A DNA stretch of 64,000 bases from Mucilaginibacter auburnensis (GCF_002797815.1 NZ_PGFJ01000001.1:1178001-1242000); one strand, 5' to 3'; counted from the first letter of the stretch, positions 27,243-37,689 are shown. Made by a program: numbers and translations. The notes: a model not told the origin generated them from the letters alone.

Positions 27243-27275
27243 TTTGATAAAAAACATCGAGTTTTTTTATATTTG
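27243..27275 (+). promoter_or_regulatory. Complete Bacteroidota promoter for the UDP-glucose dehydrogenase gene
   Basis: TTTG at 27243-27246 and TATATTTG at 27268-27275 are separated by 21 bases, matching the -33/-7 layout. The ATG is 57 bases downstream. Confidence 0.7.
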
Positions 27276-27332
27276 TTTCATTGGTATAATTCAAAAAGAG
27301 GCTCGTCTTTCTTCTAAATTAACTTAAACAAA

Positions 27333-28733
27333 ATGACGTCTGTTAAAAGTATCTGCTGTATAGGCGCTGGTTATGTAGGTGGCCCTACAATGGCTGTTAT
27401 AGCAAAAAAATGCCCTCATATCAAAGTAACGGTTGTTGACATGAACGAAGCCCGGATTGCTGCCTGGAATGATCCTGATACCGAAAATATACCTGTGTAT
27501 GAGCCTGGATTAAGTGATGTGGTAGCTGAAGCACGCGGTAGAAACTTGTTTTTTTCAACGGAAGTTGATGATGCCATACGCGATGCCGAAATGATATTCA
27601 TATCTGTTAATACGCCAACCAAAACATACGGTAGCGGAAAAGGCATGGGCGCAGACTTGAAATATATTGAATTGTGTGCAAGGCAAATAGCGCGCGTTTC
27701 AACAACTGATAAAATTATAGTTGAAAAATCTACTTTACCTGTTCGTACGGCAGAGGTTTTAAGAGATATTCTTCAAAACGTAGGCAACGGTGTTAAATTT
27801 CAAATATTGTCTAACCCTGAGTTTTTGGCAGAGGGTACAGCAGTTGAAGATCTTTTCAGCCCTGACAGGGTATTGATAGGGGGGGATTATACAGATGAAG
27901 GGTTAAAGGCCATCGAGTCGTTAGTTGAAGTTTATGCTAATTGGATACCAAGGGAAAGAATTTTGACAACTAATGTATGGTCGTCTGAACTTTCCAAGCT
28001 GGTAGCAAATGCATTCTTGGCACAGCGTATATCATCGATAAATGCGATATCAGAACTTTGTGAAAAAACAGAAGCTGATATTAATGAAGTGGCCAGGGCA
28101 ATAGGTACCGATAGCAGAATTGGATCAAAGTTTTTGAAAGCGTCAGTTGGTTTTGGCGGATCTTGCTTCCAAAAGGATATATTAAACCTTGTTTACATAT
28201 CGCGTTCTTTTGGGTTAAAAGAAGTCGCTGATTACTGGGAGCAGGTGATCATTATGAATGATCATCAAAAAAGACGGTTCGCATTAAATATTGTTCGTAA
28301 TTTGTACAATACCGTTTCCGGAAAGAAAATAGCATTCTTAGGTTGGGCCTTTAAAAAAGATACAAACGATACCAGAGAGTCTGCAGCTATTTATGTGGCA
28401 GATTTGCTGCTGAATGAGCAGGCTGTTGTGAAGGTGTATGACCCAAAGGTTGAGCCTAAACAGGTTTATGCAGATCTGGATTATTTGGAAACACGCCAGC
28501 CGGCAGCTAACGCTAATGGAGTCGCGTGTTATGAGGATCCTTATGAGGCATGTAAGGATACGCACGCCATTGCTGTTTTAACGGAATGGGATGAGTTTAA
28601 AACGTATGATTGGCAGCGCATTTATGATAATATGCTTAAGCCGGCAAAAATATTTGACGGGCGAAACATTTTAAATGCAGCCGAACTGAAAGCCATTGGC
28701 TTCCAGGTTAGGTCTATTGGAGTGACAAATTAA
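27333..28733 (+). CDS. UDP-glucose 6-dehydrogenase, animal-type
   Basis: This 466-residue enzyme oxidises UDP-glucose to UDP-glucuronate with two NAD+. The start [49 protein letters not shown] and the catalytic [10 protein letters not shown] (Cys278) resemble the long eukaryotic UGDH form more than the short bacterial Ugd. It has its own promoter and precedes the initiating transferase, so it supplies a uronic acid donor to the exopolysaccharide. Confidence 0.93.
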   Translation: MTSVKSICCIGAGYVGGPTMAVIAKKCPHIKVTVVDMNEARIAAWNDPDTENIPVYEPGLSDVVAEARGRNLFFSTEVDDAIRDAEMIFISVNTPTKTYGSGKGMGADLKYIELCARQIARVSTTDKIIVEKSTLPVRTAEVLRDILQNVGNGVKFQILSNPEFLAEGTAVEDLFSPDRVLIGGDYTDEGLKAIESLVEVYANWIPRERILTTNVWSSELSKLVANAFLAQRISSINAISELCEKTEADINEVARAIGTDSRIGSKFLKASVGFGGSCFQKDILNLVYISRSFGLKEVADYWEQVIIMNDHQKRRFALNIVRNLYNTVSGKKIAFLGWAFKKDTNDTRESAAIYVADLLLNEQAVVKVYDPKVEPKQVYADLDYLETRQPAANANGVACYEDPYEACKDTHAIAVLTEWDEFKTYDWQRIYDNMLKPAKIFDGRNILNAAELKAIGFQVRSIGVTN

Positions 28734-28849
28734 TATAGAACTTCACTTTGTTTAGACCAAGCACCCATATTGACATTAAGACATGAATAGGTTTATATTA
28801 TAATGATATTTTTTAGACCCTCAATTTAATTTTTTCCCATCATTTATTT

Positions 28850-30250
28850 ATGAACCACAGATACCTCACATTTATTAAGGCAATTAACTTAACCTTTGAT
28901 TACATAAGCTTAAATGTTGCAATGGTTTTGGCTTATTATTTAGAGGGGAAAGAATATGTGTTTTGGATGAATAATGTAAATTATTTACCTATTGTACTGG
29001 TATTTAACTTTACGTGGCTGCTTTCTGCCAACTTAACAGGCTTGTATGAGCAGGTGCTTAACAAAGACTCCATCAAAACATACAGGAACGTTATAAGGAC
29101 TTATTTTTTCTTTATCAGCATAATATGTTTTATTGTGATAGTTATAGGTACCAAGCAATATTTCATAACGCGGGGGTATCTGGCTTATTCGGCAGTTTTG
29201 TTTGGTGTTTTGCTGGTAGTATGGAAATTAGTTTTCTTAACCATCAGGAAGAGTGACCGAACGCGATTATACGATTTGCGCAATGTGGTAATTATTGGCT
29301 CCGGACGGGTTGGAAATGATCTGCAGCAATATTTCAGAAAAAACTCTGGCCTGGGCTATAATTTGGTTGGTTTTTTTGATGATAACCCGCAGGGCATTGA
29401 AGATAAAAACATGTACCTGGGCAGCACGGGCGATTCTATAAACTACGTGTTGAACAACAAGATTGATGAGATATTTTGCGCATTACCTGTATCAGAAAAA
29501 AGCAAAATTGAGCAGTTGATGAGCGATGCCGACAGAAACCTGATAAGGTTTAGGTTTGTGCCCGAATATTATGATTACGGTATTAAGCCCGTACTGATAC
29601 AGAGTTTTGGCAATATACCCGTAATATCGGTTAGGCCCGAACCGCTTGAAAACATGTTGAACAGGTTTATCAAACGCTTATTTGACATTGTTTTTTCCAT
29701 ACTTGTTATTACGTTTTTATTCAGCTGGCTTTTCCCAATCCTGGCAATTATTATAAAATCGCAATCAAAAGGCCCTGTGTTTTTTACGCAGCTTCGCTCA
29801 GGACGAGACAACAAGCCTTTCATGTGTTATAAGTTTCGAAGTATGAAAGTGAATGCAGACTCAGACAAACGCCAGGCTACCCGCGACGATGATAGGATAA
29901 CCAAAATTGGTGCATTTATGCGCCGTACCAGCATAGATGAGTTACCGCAATTCTTCAATGTTATCATCGGCAACATGTCTGTAGTTGGTCCACGCCCGCA
30001 CATGATCAGCCACACAGAGCAGTATGCCGAGTTGATTGACAGCTTCATGATCCGTCATTTCTTAAAACCAGGCATTACAGGTTGGGCTCAGGTTAAAGGC
30101 CTCCGCGGCGAAACCAAAACAACCGACGCTATGCTTCACAGGGTTGAAGCAGACGTATGGTATTTAGAGAACTGGTCTTTCTTACTTGACATGAAGATCA
30201 TTTTCCTTACTGTTTGGAACAGTATCAGAGGGGAAGAAAACGCGTTTTAG
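28850..30250 (+). CDS. Initiating polyprenyl glycosylphosphotransferase (WcaJ-like)
   Basis: This 466-residue membrane protein starts polysaccharide synthesis by moving a sugar-1-phosphate from UDP-sugar to undecaprenyl phosphate. Four N-terminal spans lead into a CoA-binding-like domain (VVIIGSGRVGNDLQQYF). A further span (FDIVFSILVITFLFSWLFP) and the C-terminal catalytic domain follow, with KFRSMKVNAD, TSIDELPQ (the DE pair) and VVGPRPHM. It is the only such enzyme in the window although two flippases and two polymerases are present. Glucose or galactose is the usual substrate; it cannot be decided here. Confidence 0.93.
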   Translation: MNHRYLTFIKAINLTFDYISLNVAMVLAYYLEGKEYVFWMNNVNYLPIVLVFNFTWLLSANLTGLYEQVLNKDSIKTYRNVIRTYFFFISIICFIVIVIGTKQYFITRGYLAYSAVLFGVLLVVWKLVFLTIRKSDRTRLYDLRNVVIIGSGRVGNDLQQYFRKNSGLGYNLVGFFDDNPQGIEDKNMYLGSTGDSINYVLNNKIDEIFCALPVSEKSKIEQLMSDADRNLIRFRFVPEYYDYGIKPVLIQSFGNIPVISVRPEPLENMLNRFIKRLFDIVFSILVITFLFSWLFPILAIIIKSQSKGPVFFTQLRSGRDNKPFMCYKFRSMKVNADSDKRQATRDDDRITKIGAFMRRTSIDELPQFFNVIIGNMSVVGPRPHMISHTEQYAELIDSFMIRHFLKPGITGWAQVKGLRGETKTTDAMLHRVEADVWYLENWSFLLDMKIIFLTVWNSIRGEENAF

Positions 30251-30409
30251 ATATATATCGCTATAAGTTTTCATATCCTAAAGTCTGCTAATATTTGATA
30301 TCAGTATATCAATTTGGGTAGTGTTGTTGGCTTTATTTAAATGGTGCTTACTTATCATTTAATACTAAATCTTATATTGCAATCTTATTTAACTATGAAA
30401 TAATATACG

Positions 30410-31744
30410 ATGCTTGGTAAGCAAACAGCGCAAAACACTAATTTATTTAAACAGCCTGATAATGTGCGTATTGCCGTTATTGGTTTAGGTTATGTAGGCT
30501 TGCCATTGGCAGTTGAGTTCAGCAAAAAATATCAGGTTGTTGGCTTTGATAAAAAAGATGACAGGATTACTGAACTGAAGCAAGGTTTTGACCGCACTTT
30601 AGAAGTTGAGCAAGAGAGCCTTGCCAGTGTAATTTCTTCAGCAGAAACCTTTTCCGGACTTATCTTCTCCGCAAATGAGAATGATATAAAAAGCTGCAAC
30701 GTTTATATTATTTGCGTACCAACTCCTACTGATAAGCATAACAGGCCTGATTTGGGTTTGCTGAAAGATGCCAGTAAACTGGTGGGAAGCATATTAAAAA
30801 CAGGCGATGTAGTTATTTATGAGTCAACAGTTTTTCCGGGCGCTACCGAGGAAGTTTGTATCCCAATACTTGAATCAACCGCTAAATTAATTTTCAATAA
30901 GCAATTTTTTGTGGGGTATTCTCCGGAGCGTATTAATCCCGGTGATAAAATCCATACGCTTGTTAACATCTTAAAGATCACTTCAGGATCAACGCCAGAG
31001 GCTGCTGATTTTATAGATGAACTCTACCGAAGCATTGTAGTTGCTGGTACACACAAAGCACCTTCAATAAAGGTTGCAGAAGCGGCTAAGGTTATTGAAA
31101 ATTCTCAGCGAGACATTAACATAGCGTTTGTAAATGAGCTGGCGAAAATATTTGCTCTTTTAGAAATTGATACGCAGGCAGTTTTACAAGCAGCCGGGAC
31201 TAAGTGGAATTTTTTACCATTTAAACCAGGCCTGGTAGGAGGGCATTGTACCGGTGTTGATCCCTATTACCTGGCCCAGCGGGCGCAGGAAGCCGGCTAC
31301 CATCCGGAAATTATATTGGCCGGGCGCAGGTTAAATGACGGAATGGGCACTCACGTTGCGCTTGAAGTAATAAAGCTGATGGTAAAGAAGGAGCTCCCTG
31401 TTAAAGGCGCTGACGTTTTGGTGCTTGGCTTTACTTTTAAAGAGAACTGCCCTGACGTGCGCAATACGCGTGTTATTGACATCATAAAACAGTTTGCTGA
31501 CTTTGAAGCCAATTACCAGGTGCTTGATCCCTGGGCCGATCCTGATGAGGTGATGGGTGAGTACAATATTAAAACAGAAAAAAGCTTTGATAACTTAAAA
31601 GGGAAGTTTGATGCCATTATACTTGCTGTTCCGCATAATGAATTTTTGAACGTTGATTTCGATGCCCTTAAAAAGTCGCCTAAATCGGTATTGTATGATA
31701 TTAAAGGCTTGCTTGACAAGCAATTGGTGGATGGCCGGTTATAG
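30410..31744 (+). CDS. TviB/WbpO-like UDP-sugar 6-dehydrogenase
   Basis: This 444-residue NAD-dependent enzyme oxidises C6 of a UDP-N-acetylhexosamine to the uronic acid. It has VIGLGYVGLPLAVEF (NAD site), CVPTPTDKHNRPDL, VGYSPERINPGD and the catalytic LVGGHCTGVDPYYL with Cys280; the segment EIILAGRRLNDGMG is typical of the Vi-antigen TviB/WbpO group rather than of UDP-glucose dehydrogenase. The product (UDP-GlcNAcA or GalNAcA) could feed the GT26 or other transferases here. Confidence 0.88.
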   Translation: MLGKQTAQNTNLFKQPDNVRIAVIGLGYVGLPLAVEFSKKYQVVGFDKKDDRITELKQGFDRTLEVEQESLASVISSAETFSGLIFSANENDIKSCNVYIICVPTPTDKHNRPDLGLLKDASKLVGSILKTGDVVIYESTVFPGATEEVCIPILESTAKLIFNKQFFVGYSPERINPGDKIHTLVNILKITSGSTPEAADFIDELYRSIVVAGTHKAPSIKVAEAAKVIENSQRDINIAFVNELAKIFALLEIDTQAVLQAAGTKWNFLPFKPGLVGGHCTGVDPYYLAQRAQEAGYHPEIILAGRRLNDGMGTHVALEVIKLMVKKELPVKGADVLVLGFTFKENCPDVRNTRVIDIIKQFADFEANYQVLDPWADPDEVMGEYNIKTEKSFDNLKGKFDAIILAVPHNEFLNVDFDALKKSPKSVLYDIKGLLDKQLVDGRL

Positions 31745-31844
31745 ATTTTCATAGAAGCAAACAGGCATCATCTTCAATAGTTTTTGCCCTTATAATGTCT
31801 CGCATTTATATATAAAATGTCTATGAATTGAGGTGTTAAAACGT

Positions 31845-31852
31845 TATTTTTG
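31845..31852 (+). promoter_or_regulatory. -7 promoter element for the orphan lipoprotein
   Basis: TATTTTTG fits TAnnTTTG and lies 32 bases before the ATG; a TTG at 31828 is too close to act as -33. Confidence 0.4.
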
Positions 31853-31884
31853 AAGAGTTAGGTCTGATTTCCAACACTCTCTAA

Positions 31885-32529
31885 ATGAACAGAAAATCAC
31901 TACTCCCCGCAATTTTCGTTATTTCTTTACTCGGTTCCTGCAAAGATAAAATAGCCAGTACCAGCGAGGTTTACAGTAATGATTTTGAAACAAATAATTT
32001 GAATAATATAACCGGAGGCGCTATTGAAACCTATAACGGCTCCAAGGTACTGGGCAGATATAATAACGGGGGATTTTCTTTAAATCTTACGGGGTTGCCA
32101 AAACACGATATGATAACCGTATCGTTTGATCTGTATATTCATGATAGCTGGGATGGTAACAAGGTTAATCCAGACGGGCCGGATATTTGGGAAATGTTTG
32201 GCGATGACGAAAAGTACATTTCAACAACATTTTCTAACACAACATGTCAGCCGGGTTATTTCTGTGATCCGCAGTCTTATCCCAATACATATCCAAATAA
32301 TTATAATAACCCTAAAACGGGTGCAGCTATGATTGATCTACCACCTGCTTGTAAAGCCACCGCGCCAAACGGAACCAGTATGTACCGCATAACAAAAACT
32401 TTCTCACACACAGATGGTAGCCTGGTTGTAAAATGTATGGATAAACTAAGGCAGTATAATGAGCCCGACCAAAAGTGCGATGAGAGTTGGTCTGTAGATA
32501 ATATTAAAGTTAAGTCAATAAAGCTGTAG
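31885..32529 (+). CDS. Uncharacterised cysteine-containing lipoprotein
   Basis: This 214-residue protein was not recognised. A lipoprotein signal ends LLGSC with Cys19 as the anchor. The mature part is beta-rich and begins SNDFETNNLNNITGG, a pattern common at the start of concanavalin-like or carbohydrate-binding domains, and ends SWSVDNIKVKSIKL. Five further cysteines, with Pro/Asn/Tyr-rich sequence around residues 130-155, suggest disulfides. It is transcribed toward wzz. A surface glycan-binding or polymer-retention role would fit but is only inferred. Confidence 0.6.
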   Translation: MNRKSLLPAIFVISLLGSCKDKIASTSEVYSNDFETNNLNNITGGAIETYNGSKVLGRYNNGGFSLNLTGLPKHDMITVSFDLYIHDSWDGNKVNPDGPDIWEMFGDDEKYISTTFSNTTCQPGYFCDPQSYPNTYPNNYNNPKTGAAMIDLPPACKATAPNGTSMYRITKTFSHTDGSLVVKCMDKLRQYNEPDQKCDESWSVDNIKVKSIKL

Positions 32530-32580
32530 CATATTACGCCTGATTCAGCATTGTAGCCGCCGCCCTTTTAATCGCGTAAT

Positions 32581-33660
32581 TTATTGATTATTGTTTTCCT
32601 CTTCCGGACGCATGGAGAGTTTAACGGTTGAGAAAATAATAAGCCCAACCAAAATACCAGCGGTAATAGCTATCCAGTATTTCCATTTATTTTTCTTCAA
32701 AGGCAGTTCCGGCTGATCAACAAGTTGTACAGTAGGCGTTTCCTGAACCAACATTGTTTTGCTTGCTTCGAGATTTTTCAATGTCTCAGAATAAACTGTA
32801 TTCAAAACAACTTTGTCCCTGCGTTGAACCTCAACTCTTGCCCCTTCTTCGGTATACGCAGGGTTAAGGTCAAGCGCTGTACGCTCGGTGGCCGATACTG
32901 AATAGGTTTTGTTATTCAAAACACGCTCAAGGCTATCAGATCTCTTTTGCAGCCTGTCAATGTTATTCTTTAACCTTTTGGTTGTTGTACTTATGTAAAA
33001 GTCTATTGATTGCTGCATAATGCGTTGGCAAAATAACAGCGACAGCTTTTCGTCTTTGAAAGTTGTATTTAATTCAAAAAAGCCAAGCTTTTTATCAGGT
33101 TTTGATATTTTGAACTGCCCATTATCTAAAATGCGTTCAATCATTTCATGTAACAAGCTATCCTGCAAATAAGTATTGTTGTTTCCGTTTAACGGAAACT
33201 TAACAACTTTACCATCAGGGCTGTGCTCCACCCAGTCTTCATCAAGATGATAAATTGCTGCATACTTGTCTGCCAGGGTTGAGGTGCTATCATATGCAGT
33301 GGTTAGGGTATTCTTTATAAGGTTATGGCTTTTTACCAGTTCCTGTATGTTATCGCCTTGTAAAACACCGCTTCCGCCGCCTACTCCGTCAACATTTAAA
33401 CCAAACTGCCCGGCAAGTGATGATAAACCGCCAAGTGAGTTTGATGACTTTGAATCGTCAACCACAAAGGTTAGCCGCGCCGTATAGGTTGGTTTTTTGA
33501 AATAAGCAGCAAGCGCGCCTATCAATGCTCCAACTACAATAACAACTGCTATATGTGTTTTAAATTGCCATAGGTATTTAATGTCTTTAAAACCACTAAT
33601 TACCATTTGTTTTAAAGAGAAATCTTTCTCAAAAACCGGTGGATTGTTATGCTGGCCCAT
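32581..33660 (-). CDS. Wzz-type chain-length determinant protein
   Basis: This 359-residue inner-membrane protein has a span around residues 35-55 (IAVVIVVGALIGALAAYF), a long periplasmic coiled-coil-like region and a second span near the C-terminus (WIAITAGILVGLIIF). Such Wzz/PCP proteins set polymer length with Wza and a tyrosine kinase. No kinase domain is fused; the partial kinase at the left edge of the window is a candidate partner. It is two bases downstream of the wza-like gene. Confidence 0.9.
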   Translation of the reverse strand: MGQHNNPPVFEKDFSLKQMVISGFKDIKYLWQFKTHIAVVIVVGALIGALAAYFKKPTYTARLTFVVDDSKSSNSLGGLSSLAGQFGLNVDGVGGGSGVLQGDNIQELVKSHNLIKNTLTTAYDSTSTLADKYAAIYHLDEDWVEHSPDGKVVKFPLNGNNNTYLQDSLLHEMIERILDNGQFKISKPDKKLGFFELNTTFKDEKLSLLFCQRIMQQSIDFYISTTTKRLKNNIDRLQKRSDSLERVLNNKTYSVSATERTALDLNPAYTEEGARVEVQRRDKVVLNTVYSETLKNLEASKTMLVQETPTVQLVDQPELPLKKNKWKYWIAITAGILVGLIIFSTVKLSMRPEEENNNQ

Positions 33661-33662
33661 GC

Positions 33663-35999
33663 TTATTTTCTTGATAAAACTGCAACCATACTTACAAGTG
33701 CCGACAATATAGCAGCTACGCCACCAATTTCTCCTGCTCCTAATTTAAATTTGATCTCCGGATTTTTCTCGGGTACAACAATTTTACTTCCGGGTTTTAC
33801 AGGAGGGTATGACCTGAAAAATAAAACATGACGTACAGGTTTGTTCAATCCGTCAGGATATTTTATATAGGCGCCTTTCAAACGAGCGTTCTCTGTAGCG
33901 CCTGCAGCTGAATTAATATAGTATTTAAAATTGCGGCCTTTGTAGGCTATAAATTGCGGATTGTTTACAGCGCCAGCCACTTCAACATATGAAATAACAC
34001 GCGGAACAAAAACGCTATCTCCAGGCAACAGGACATTCTTTGTTTTAGTTGAAAGCAGGTTTACGTTTACCCTTACACCGTTTCTATAGATCTGCACGTT
34101 CTCTAATGATCCATATGGCGTTAACCCACCTGCACGTGTTAAAAATTCCTGGGCTACCTCGTTGCGCTCTCTGATAGGGTAATCTCCAGGGAACGCAACT
34201 TCGCCTCGTATTTTTACACTACCTAATTCACGGTAATTAACCAGCCCGCGTACACTAATAACGTCTCTGGGTTCTAAAGCTATTTCACGGTTCGGATCAG
34301 TCGGGTCGTCCATGTTAACCATATAGGTTGTTACAACCTGCGTTGCAACACTGTCGGCGTTATTTTTTATAACACGCGATACCTCTACGTGGTGCGATGC
34401 TGCCTGGTCATCAAATCCGCCGGCAATAGCAATCGCGTCAACCAATTTCAAACCTTTCCTGTATTCTATCTCGGTCGGGTTTCTAACATAGCCGTTAACA
34501 GTTATTTTTTGGTTGGAGACGAACAAGTTTTGACCCAATATCACCACCGAATCTTCTCGCATCAGCGGGAAATCATTTTTCCCTTCAATAATTTGTCGCG
34601 GGTCAAAAGATATGGCGGTTTTTTGAAGGTCGGGCATTGTTCTTTTTATGTAGCCCCTTTCCATATATGCTTCAGGCTTTAAACCCTGAGCTTTTTTTAA
34701 TAATTGCGATAGTGTAAGGCCAGCTGTTAACTCATATGGGCCCGGCTGATAAACTGCTCCTTCTAATACAATTCTGTTGCTGTAACGGTCGGCTACTACG
34801 TCAATCGCAACCATATCGCCATTACGCGGAATGTAGTTGGCAAATGTATTTGCTGTTACATCCTTAACATCTTTTTGCAGATCACTCACTTGTGTAAGTC
34901 GGGCCATACCCTGGTAAGCATTAGGCGTAAAGCCTCCGGCATATTTTATCAGGTCTGCCAGCGTTTCATTATCTTTTAACTCAAACAATGCTTCGCGCTT
35001 AACCGCCCCGCTTATGCCAACACGTTTTTTATAAACCGGTATGCTAATAACGTCTTGATCTTCAATTCGCACGTTATCTGTGGCAAGTCCGTTTTGCAAA
35101 AAGTCATAAAAGTCTGCCGTTTTAATAACCTTGTTATTCCTGATAAGGCGTATGTACCTCAAAGATCCGTTTTGGTTGGGCCCACCAGCAGAATAGAGTA
35201 CATTAAACAGCGTAGATAAAGCTGATATGGTATAGCTTCCCGGGGTGTTCACCTCTCCGGTTACCATAACCTTTATGCGTCTTGTGGTACCTAAATTTAC
35301 AGTAAGCTTGGTTCTGCCTGCAGCAATTGCAGGGTAAGTTTTAGCCATGGCATTCTTTATCACACTTGTAGCTTGTTCAATGGTGAAACCACTTAGCTGA
35401 ACTGAACCAACATGTTCAATCAGTAACTTACCTTCTGGCGTAATTGTCGACTGTGTAAGCTTTTCATTTAAGCCTGTCAATAAAACAATCACCACATCAC
35501 CAGGGCCGAGTATATAATTTTTTGGTGTTGGTGCCGAGGCGTTTGGCTCAAACGTGAGGCTGGTTTGCTTAAACAGATCTAAACCGTAAATGGGTAGTGT
35601 TTTCACCTCTTTTATAACTTCTTTTGGCGTTATTTTTTTTACCGGAGGAGGATTCGAAGCCGTTTTATTCTCTGCACCAACCTTATCCTTATTTTCAACT
35701 TTTGCAGGAGCAGAAGTTGAAGTGGTTTTAGGTTTGCTATTTAAACCAAGCAATGTAACGCGGTTTTTTAATTCCTCAACCTCACCTTCAGGCATGCCTT
35801 GCTGAATAAGGAAAGCATAAATTTGACTTTCAGACAAACCTCTGTCTTTGGCTTGATTCCATAGCGCTGTAATTTGTTCATCACTGGCCTGGCTTACTTT
35901 TGCATTTTTAATTTTATCAGACGAGATCTGAGCAAACGTATCCGTTGATAAAAATGAAAAAGTAAATAATATAATTAAAAATAGGTAGATGTTACGCAT
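33663..35999 (-). CDS. Wza-like outer-membrane polysaccharide export protein with repeated SLBB domains
   Basis: This 778-residue protein has a signal peptide ending TFAQ, a Thr/Ser/Pro-rich linker near 95-120, a Poly_export segment (NYILGPGDVVIVLLTGLN), then several SLBB repeats (VMVTGEVNTPGSYTI, VGISGAVKREALFEL, IVLEGAVYQPGPYEL, ITVNGYVRNPTEIEY, VKIRGEVAFPGDYPI, VEVAGAVNNPQFIAY). It ends with a membrane segment. This long multi-SLBB form is usual in Bacteroidota. It should form the outer-membrane exit for the polymer and is co-transcribed with wzz. Confidence 0.92.
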   Translation of the reverse strand: MRNIYLFLIILFTFSFLSTDTFAQISSDKIKNAKVSQASDEQITALWNQAKDRGLSESQIYAFLIQQGMPEGEVEELKNRVTLLGLNSKPKTTSTSAPAKVENKDKVGAENKTASNPPPVKKITPKEVIKEVKTLPIYGLDLFKQTSLTFEPNASAPTPKNYILGPGDVVIVLLTGLNEKLTQSTITPEGKLLIEHVGSVQLSGFTIEQATSVIKNAMAKTYPAIAAGRTKLTVNLGTTRRIKVMVTGEVNTPGSYTISALSTLFNVLYSAGGPNQNGSLRYIRLIRNNKVIKTADFYDFLQNGLATDNVRIEDQDVISIPVYKKRVGISGAVKREALFELKDNETLADLIKYAGGFTPNAYQGMARLTQVSDLQKDVKDVTANTFANYIPRNGDMVAIDVVADRYSNRIVLEGAVYQPGPYELTAGLTLSQLLKKAQGLKPEAYMERGYIKRTMPDLQKTAISFDPRQIIEGKNDFPLMREDSVVILGQNLFVSNQKITVNGYVRNPTEIEYRKGLKLVDAIAIAGGFDDQAASHHVEVSRVIKNNADSVATQVVTTYMVNMDDPTDPNREIALEPRDVISVRGLVNYRELGSVKIRGEVAFPGDYPIRERNEVAQEFLTRAGGLTPYGSLENVQIYRNGVRVNVNLLSTKTKNVLLPGDSVFVPRVISYVEVAGAVNNPQFIAYKGRNFKYYINSAAGATENARLKGAYIKYPDGLNKPVRHVLFFRSYPPVKPGSKIVVPEKNPEIKFKLGAGEIGGVAAILSALVSMVAVLSRK

Positions 36000-36019
36000 T
36001 CTATGTTCGTGGAGTTTTA

Positions 36020-36027
36020 CAAATATA
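36020..36027 (-). promoter_or_regulatory. -7 promoter element for the wza-wzz operon
   Basis: Plus-strand CAAATATA gives TATATTTG on the coding strand, 20 bases before the ATG. No clear -33 element. Confidence 0.5.
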
Positions 36028-36068
36028 AATTATTATCCGTCTAAAATAAATCAGGCAGTTACGCTTAG

Positions 36069-37142
36069 TTATGCTATTGCTAACTTGTAGGCAGCCAATG
36101 TTTGCTCAGCTGCTTTTCGCCAAGTGCAGTTAGCTATTATTTTTAATGCTAACTGCTCGTTAAGTGGTGCTTTGCTTGCCTCGTCAACAGCAGTTCGTAT
36201 GGTTTGAGGATCTTGCGGTAAACAGTAAAAAGCATCGTCGCCAAAATAGGCCCTTGTGTCTCCCATTTCAGTTATTACAATATTGCAACGCATGGCTGCT
36301 GCTTCCAACGAACTCAAACCTGTTGTTTCAAACCAGCTTGCTAAAACATGCACTTTGGCACGCTGATAATAACTAACCAGTTCATCATGCGGTATGCGGT
36401 TTAAAAAAGTAACGTTTGGTGCTGCAGCCGCTTTGCAACGGTTATAATAGTCCATTTGGTTGGCAGAGGGTTCGCCTATTAATACAAGCTTATATTGTGT
36501 GTTGTTTAATGCCTTGATCAAGTTGAGTTGGTTTTTTCTATTTTCAATTCTTCCAACGCAAATTACCAGTAGGTCATCTTTGGCTATTTCAGCATCATAT
36601 TCAAATTTCTCGGGGTTTATACCGTTTATTATGGATATTGACCTTACCGAAGGGGTGTACAGCTTTTTGAGCCTGTTGCCTTCCGAGTCGGAATTAGGCA
36701 ATATAAAATTAGCCGTTTCTAATACATTAATAATAGTCTTTCGCTGGCCGTTTAAGAAATAACTTATAGACGGACGATGATCTTTACCTACTAACCATCG
36801 CGCTATGGTTTTAAAATACTCCATAGTATCTGATGACATGTAAGCAAAAACAGCACCCAACCCTTGCCTGTTAAATTTATAGTAATCACCGTAGGTGCAA
36901 TGTATAGTTGAAACAACGAACGGCTTTTTTGATTTCTTGCTGTGGTAGGCTATATCGCCGGGACGCGGAATACCAAAAAAATGCAGCAGATCGTATTTAT
37001 CGTAATCAATAGCGTCAACAGACCTGATCATTTCCACTTCAACGCCTAAATTTCTTAACTGCTTTGCAGTTTGTTCAATCTGAACAGTATCGCCACCCGA
37101 AATTTTGTAAATATTTAACCGGGTAACAAATGCTACTTTCAT
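36069..37142 (-). CDS. Family 4 glycosyltransferase (GT-B)
   Basis: This ~357-residue enzyme starts MKVAFVTRLNIYKISGGDT, followed by VICVGRIENRKNQLNLI and the donor motif ASWFETTGLSSLEAAAM with the E-x7-E pair. The start at 37142 fits the GT4 N-terminus; in-frame alternatives at 37148 and 37229 would add a short extension without family character. It lies 70 bases upstream of wza on the same strand, beyond the wza promoter element, so the two may or may not share a transcript. The sugar is unknown. Confidence 0.85.
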   Translation of the reverse strand: MKVAFVTRLNIYKISGGDTVQIEQTAKQLRNLGVEVEMIRSVDAIDYDKYDLLHFFGIPRPGDIAYHSKKSKKPFVVSTIHCTYGDYYKFNRQGLGAVFAYMSSDTMEYFKTIARWLVGKDHRPSISYFLNGQRKTIINVLETANFILPNSDSEGNRLKKLYTPSVRSISIINGINPEKFEYDAEIAKDDLLVICVGRIENRKNQLNLIKALNNTQYKLVLIGEPSANQMDYYNRCKAAAAPNVTFLNRIPHDELVSYYQRAKVHVLASWFETTGLSSLEAAAMRCNIVITEMGDTRAYFGDDAFYCLPQDPQTIRTAVDEASKAPLNEQLALKIIANCTWRKAAEQTLAAYKLAIA

Positions 37143-37689
37143 TGTCATTTCTTGGATGAGCACCTTCTTTAAGTGTGGTTCAAAATTACACGCTTTAAGG
37201 ATATTTTTAGCCTGTTGGCTGTAACGCACACTTGTAATAGGTGTGGAGTTTAATAACTACGGATGTTAACTAAATAAAACCAATATTGTTTTTAAGTTGT
37301 TTTGTAACTCAACTTATTTGTGCAGATAATTATATGCGCTGTCATATTTATTAATTGTAAACAATATACCAATTTCATTGTATTTACTATGCGCATTATA
37401 CTTGGTAATATTGCTTCGAAGTTTTTTAACCATACAAGCGTTGTAACTTCGGGATGGAAAAATATTCGTTATCGGCAAAAGTACTTTTTAATGTGCTATT
37501 TTTTATTTTATTAGTTAATTGAATGGTATTTTTTTAAACAAATGGGCTTTTTGTTTAAAATATTATATTTTTTTAGAAGCACATAATGGTAGGGTGTGAA
37601 AAAATGAGTAAATTTGGACAGCCGGGAATTACTCTGTCGTACTTTTTAAACATCTGCCGGATGTAGCCAAATATGGTTAAACGTTTATT
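37143..37689. other. Divergent 547-base A/T-rich intergenic region
   Basis: This gap separates a minus-strand GT4 gene from a plus-strand epimerase. A TAAATTTG -7-like box lies at 37609-37616, leaving a leader of about 65 bases for the epimerase. A short inverted repeat (AAGTTG 37294-37299, CAACTT 37310-37315) is near the left part. A 20-codon reading frame at 37604-37666 has no support as a gene. No RNA gene was recognised. Confidence 0.45.

Noticed and set aside
32533..32580. Inverted repeat ATTACGC/GCGTAAT between the lipoprotein and wzz as a terminator
   Set aside because: The arms are only 7 bases with a loop of over 30 bases and no T run, so it is too weak to call.
37320..37514. 64-codon plus-strand frame in the divergent gap
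   Set aside because: It uses a non-ATG or weak start, its composition is that of A/T-rich intergenic DNA, and it has no promoter or coupling to neighbours.
37604..37666. 20-codon frame in the leader of the epimerase gene, possible leader peptide
   Set aside because: No run of regulatory codons and no attenuator hairpin follow, and its start overlaps the candidate -7 box, so it probably is not transcribed in full.
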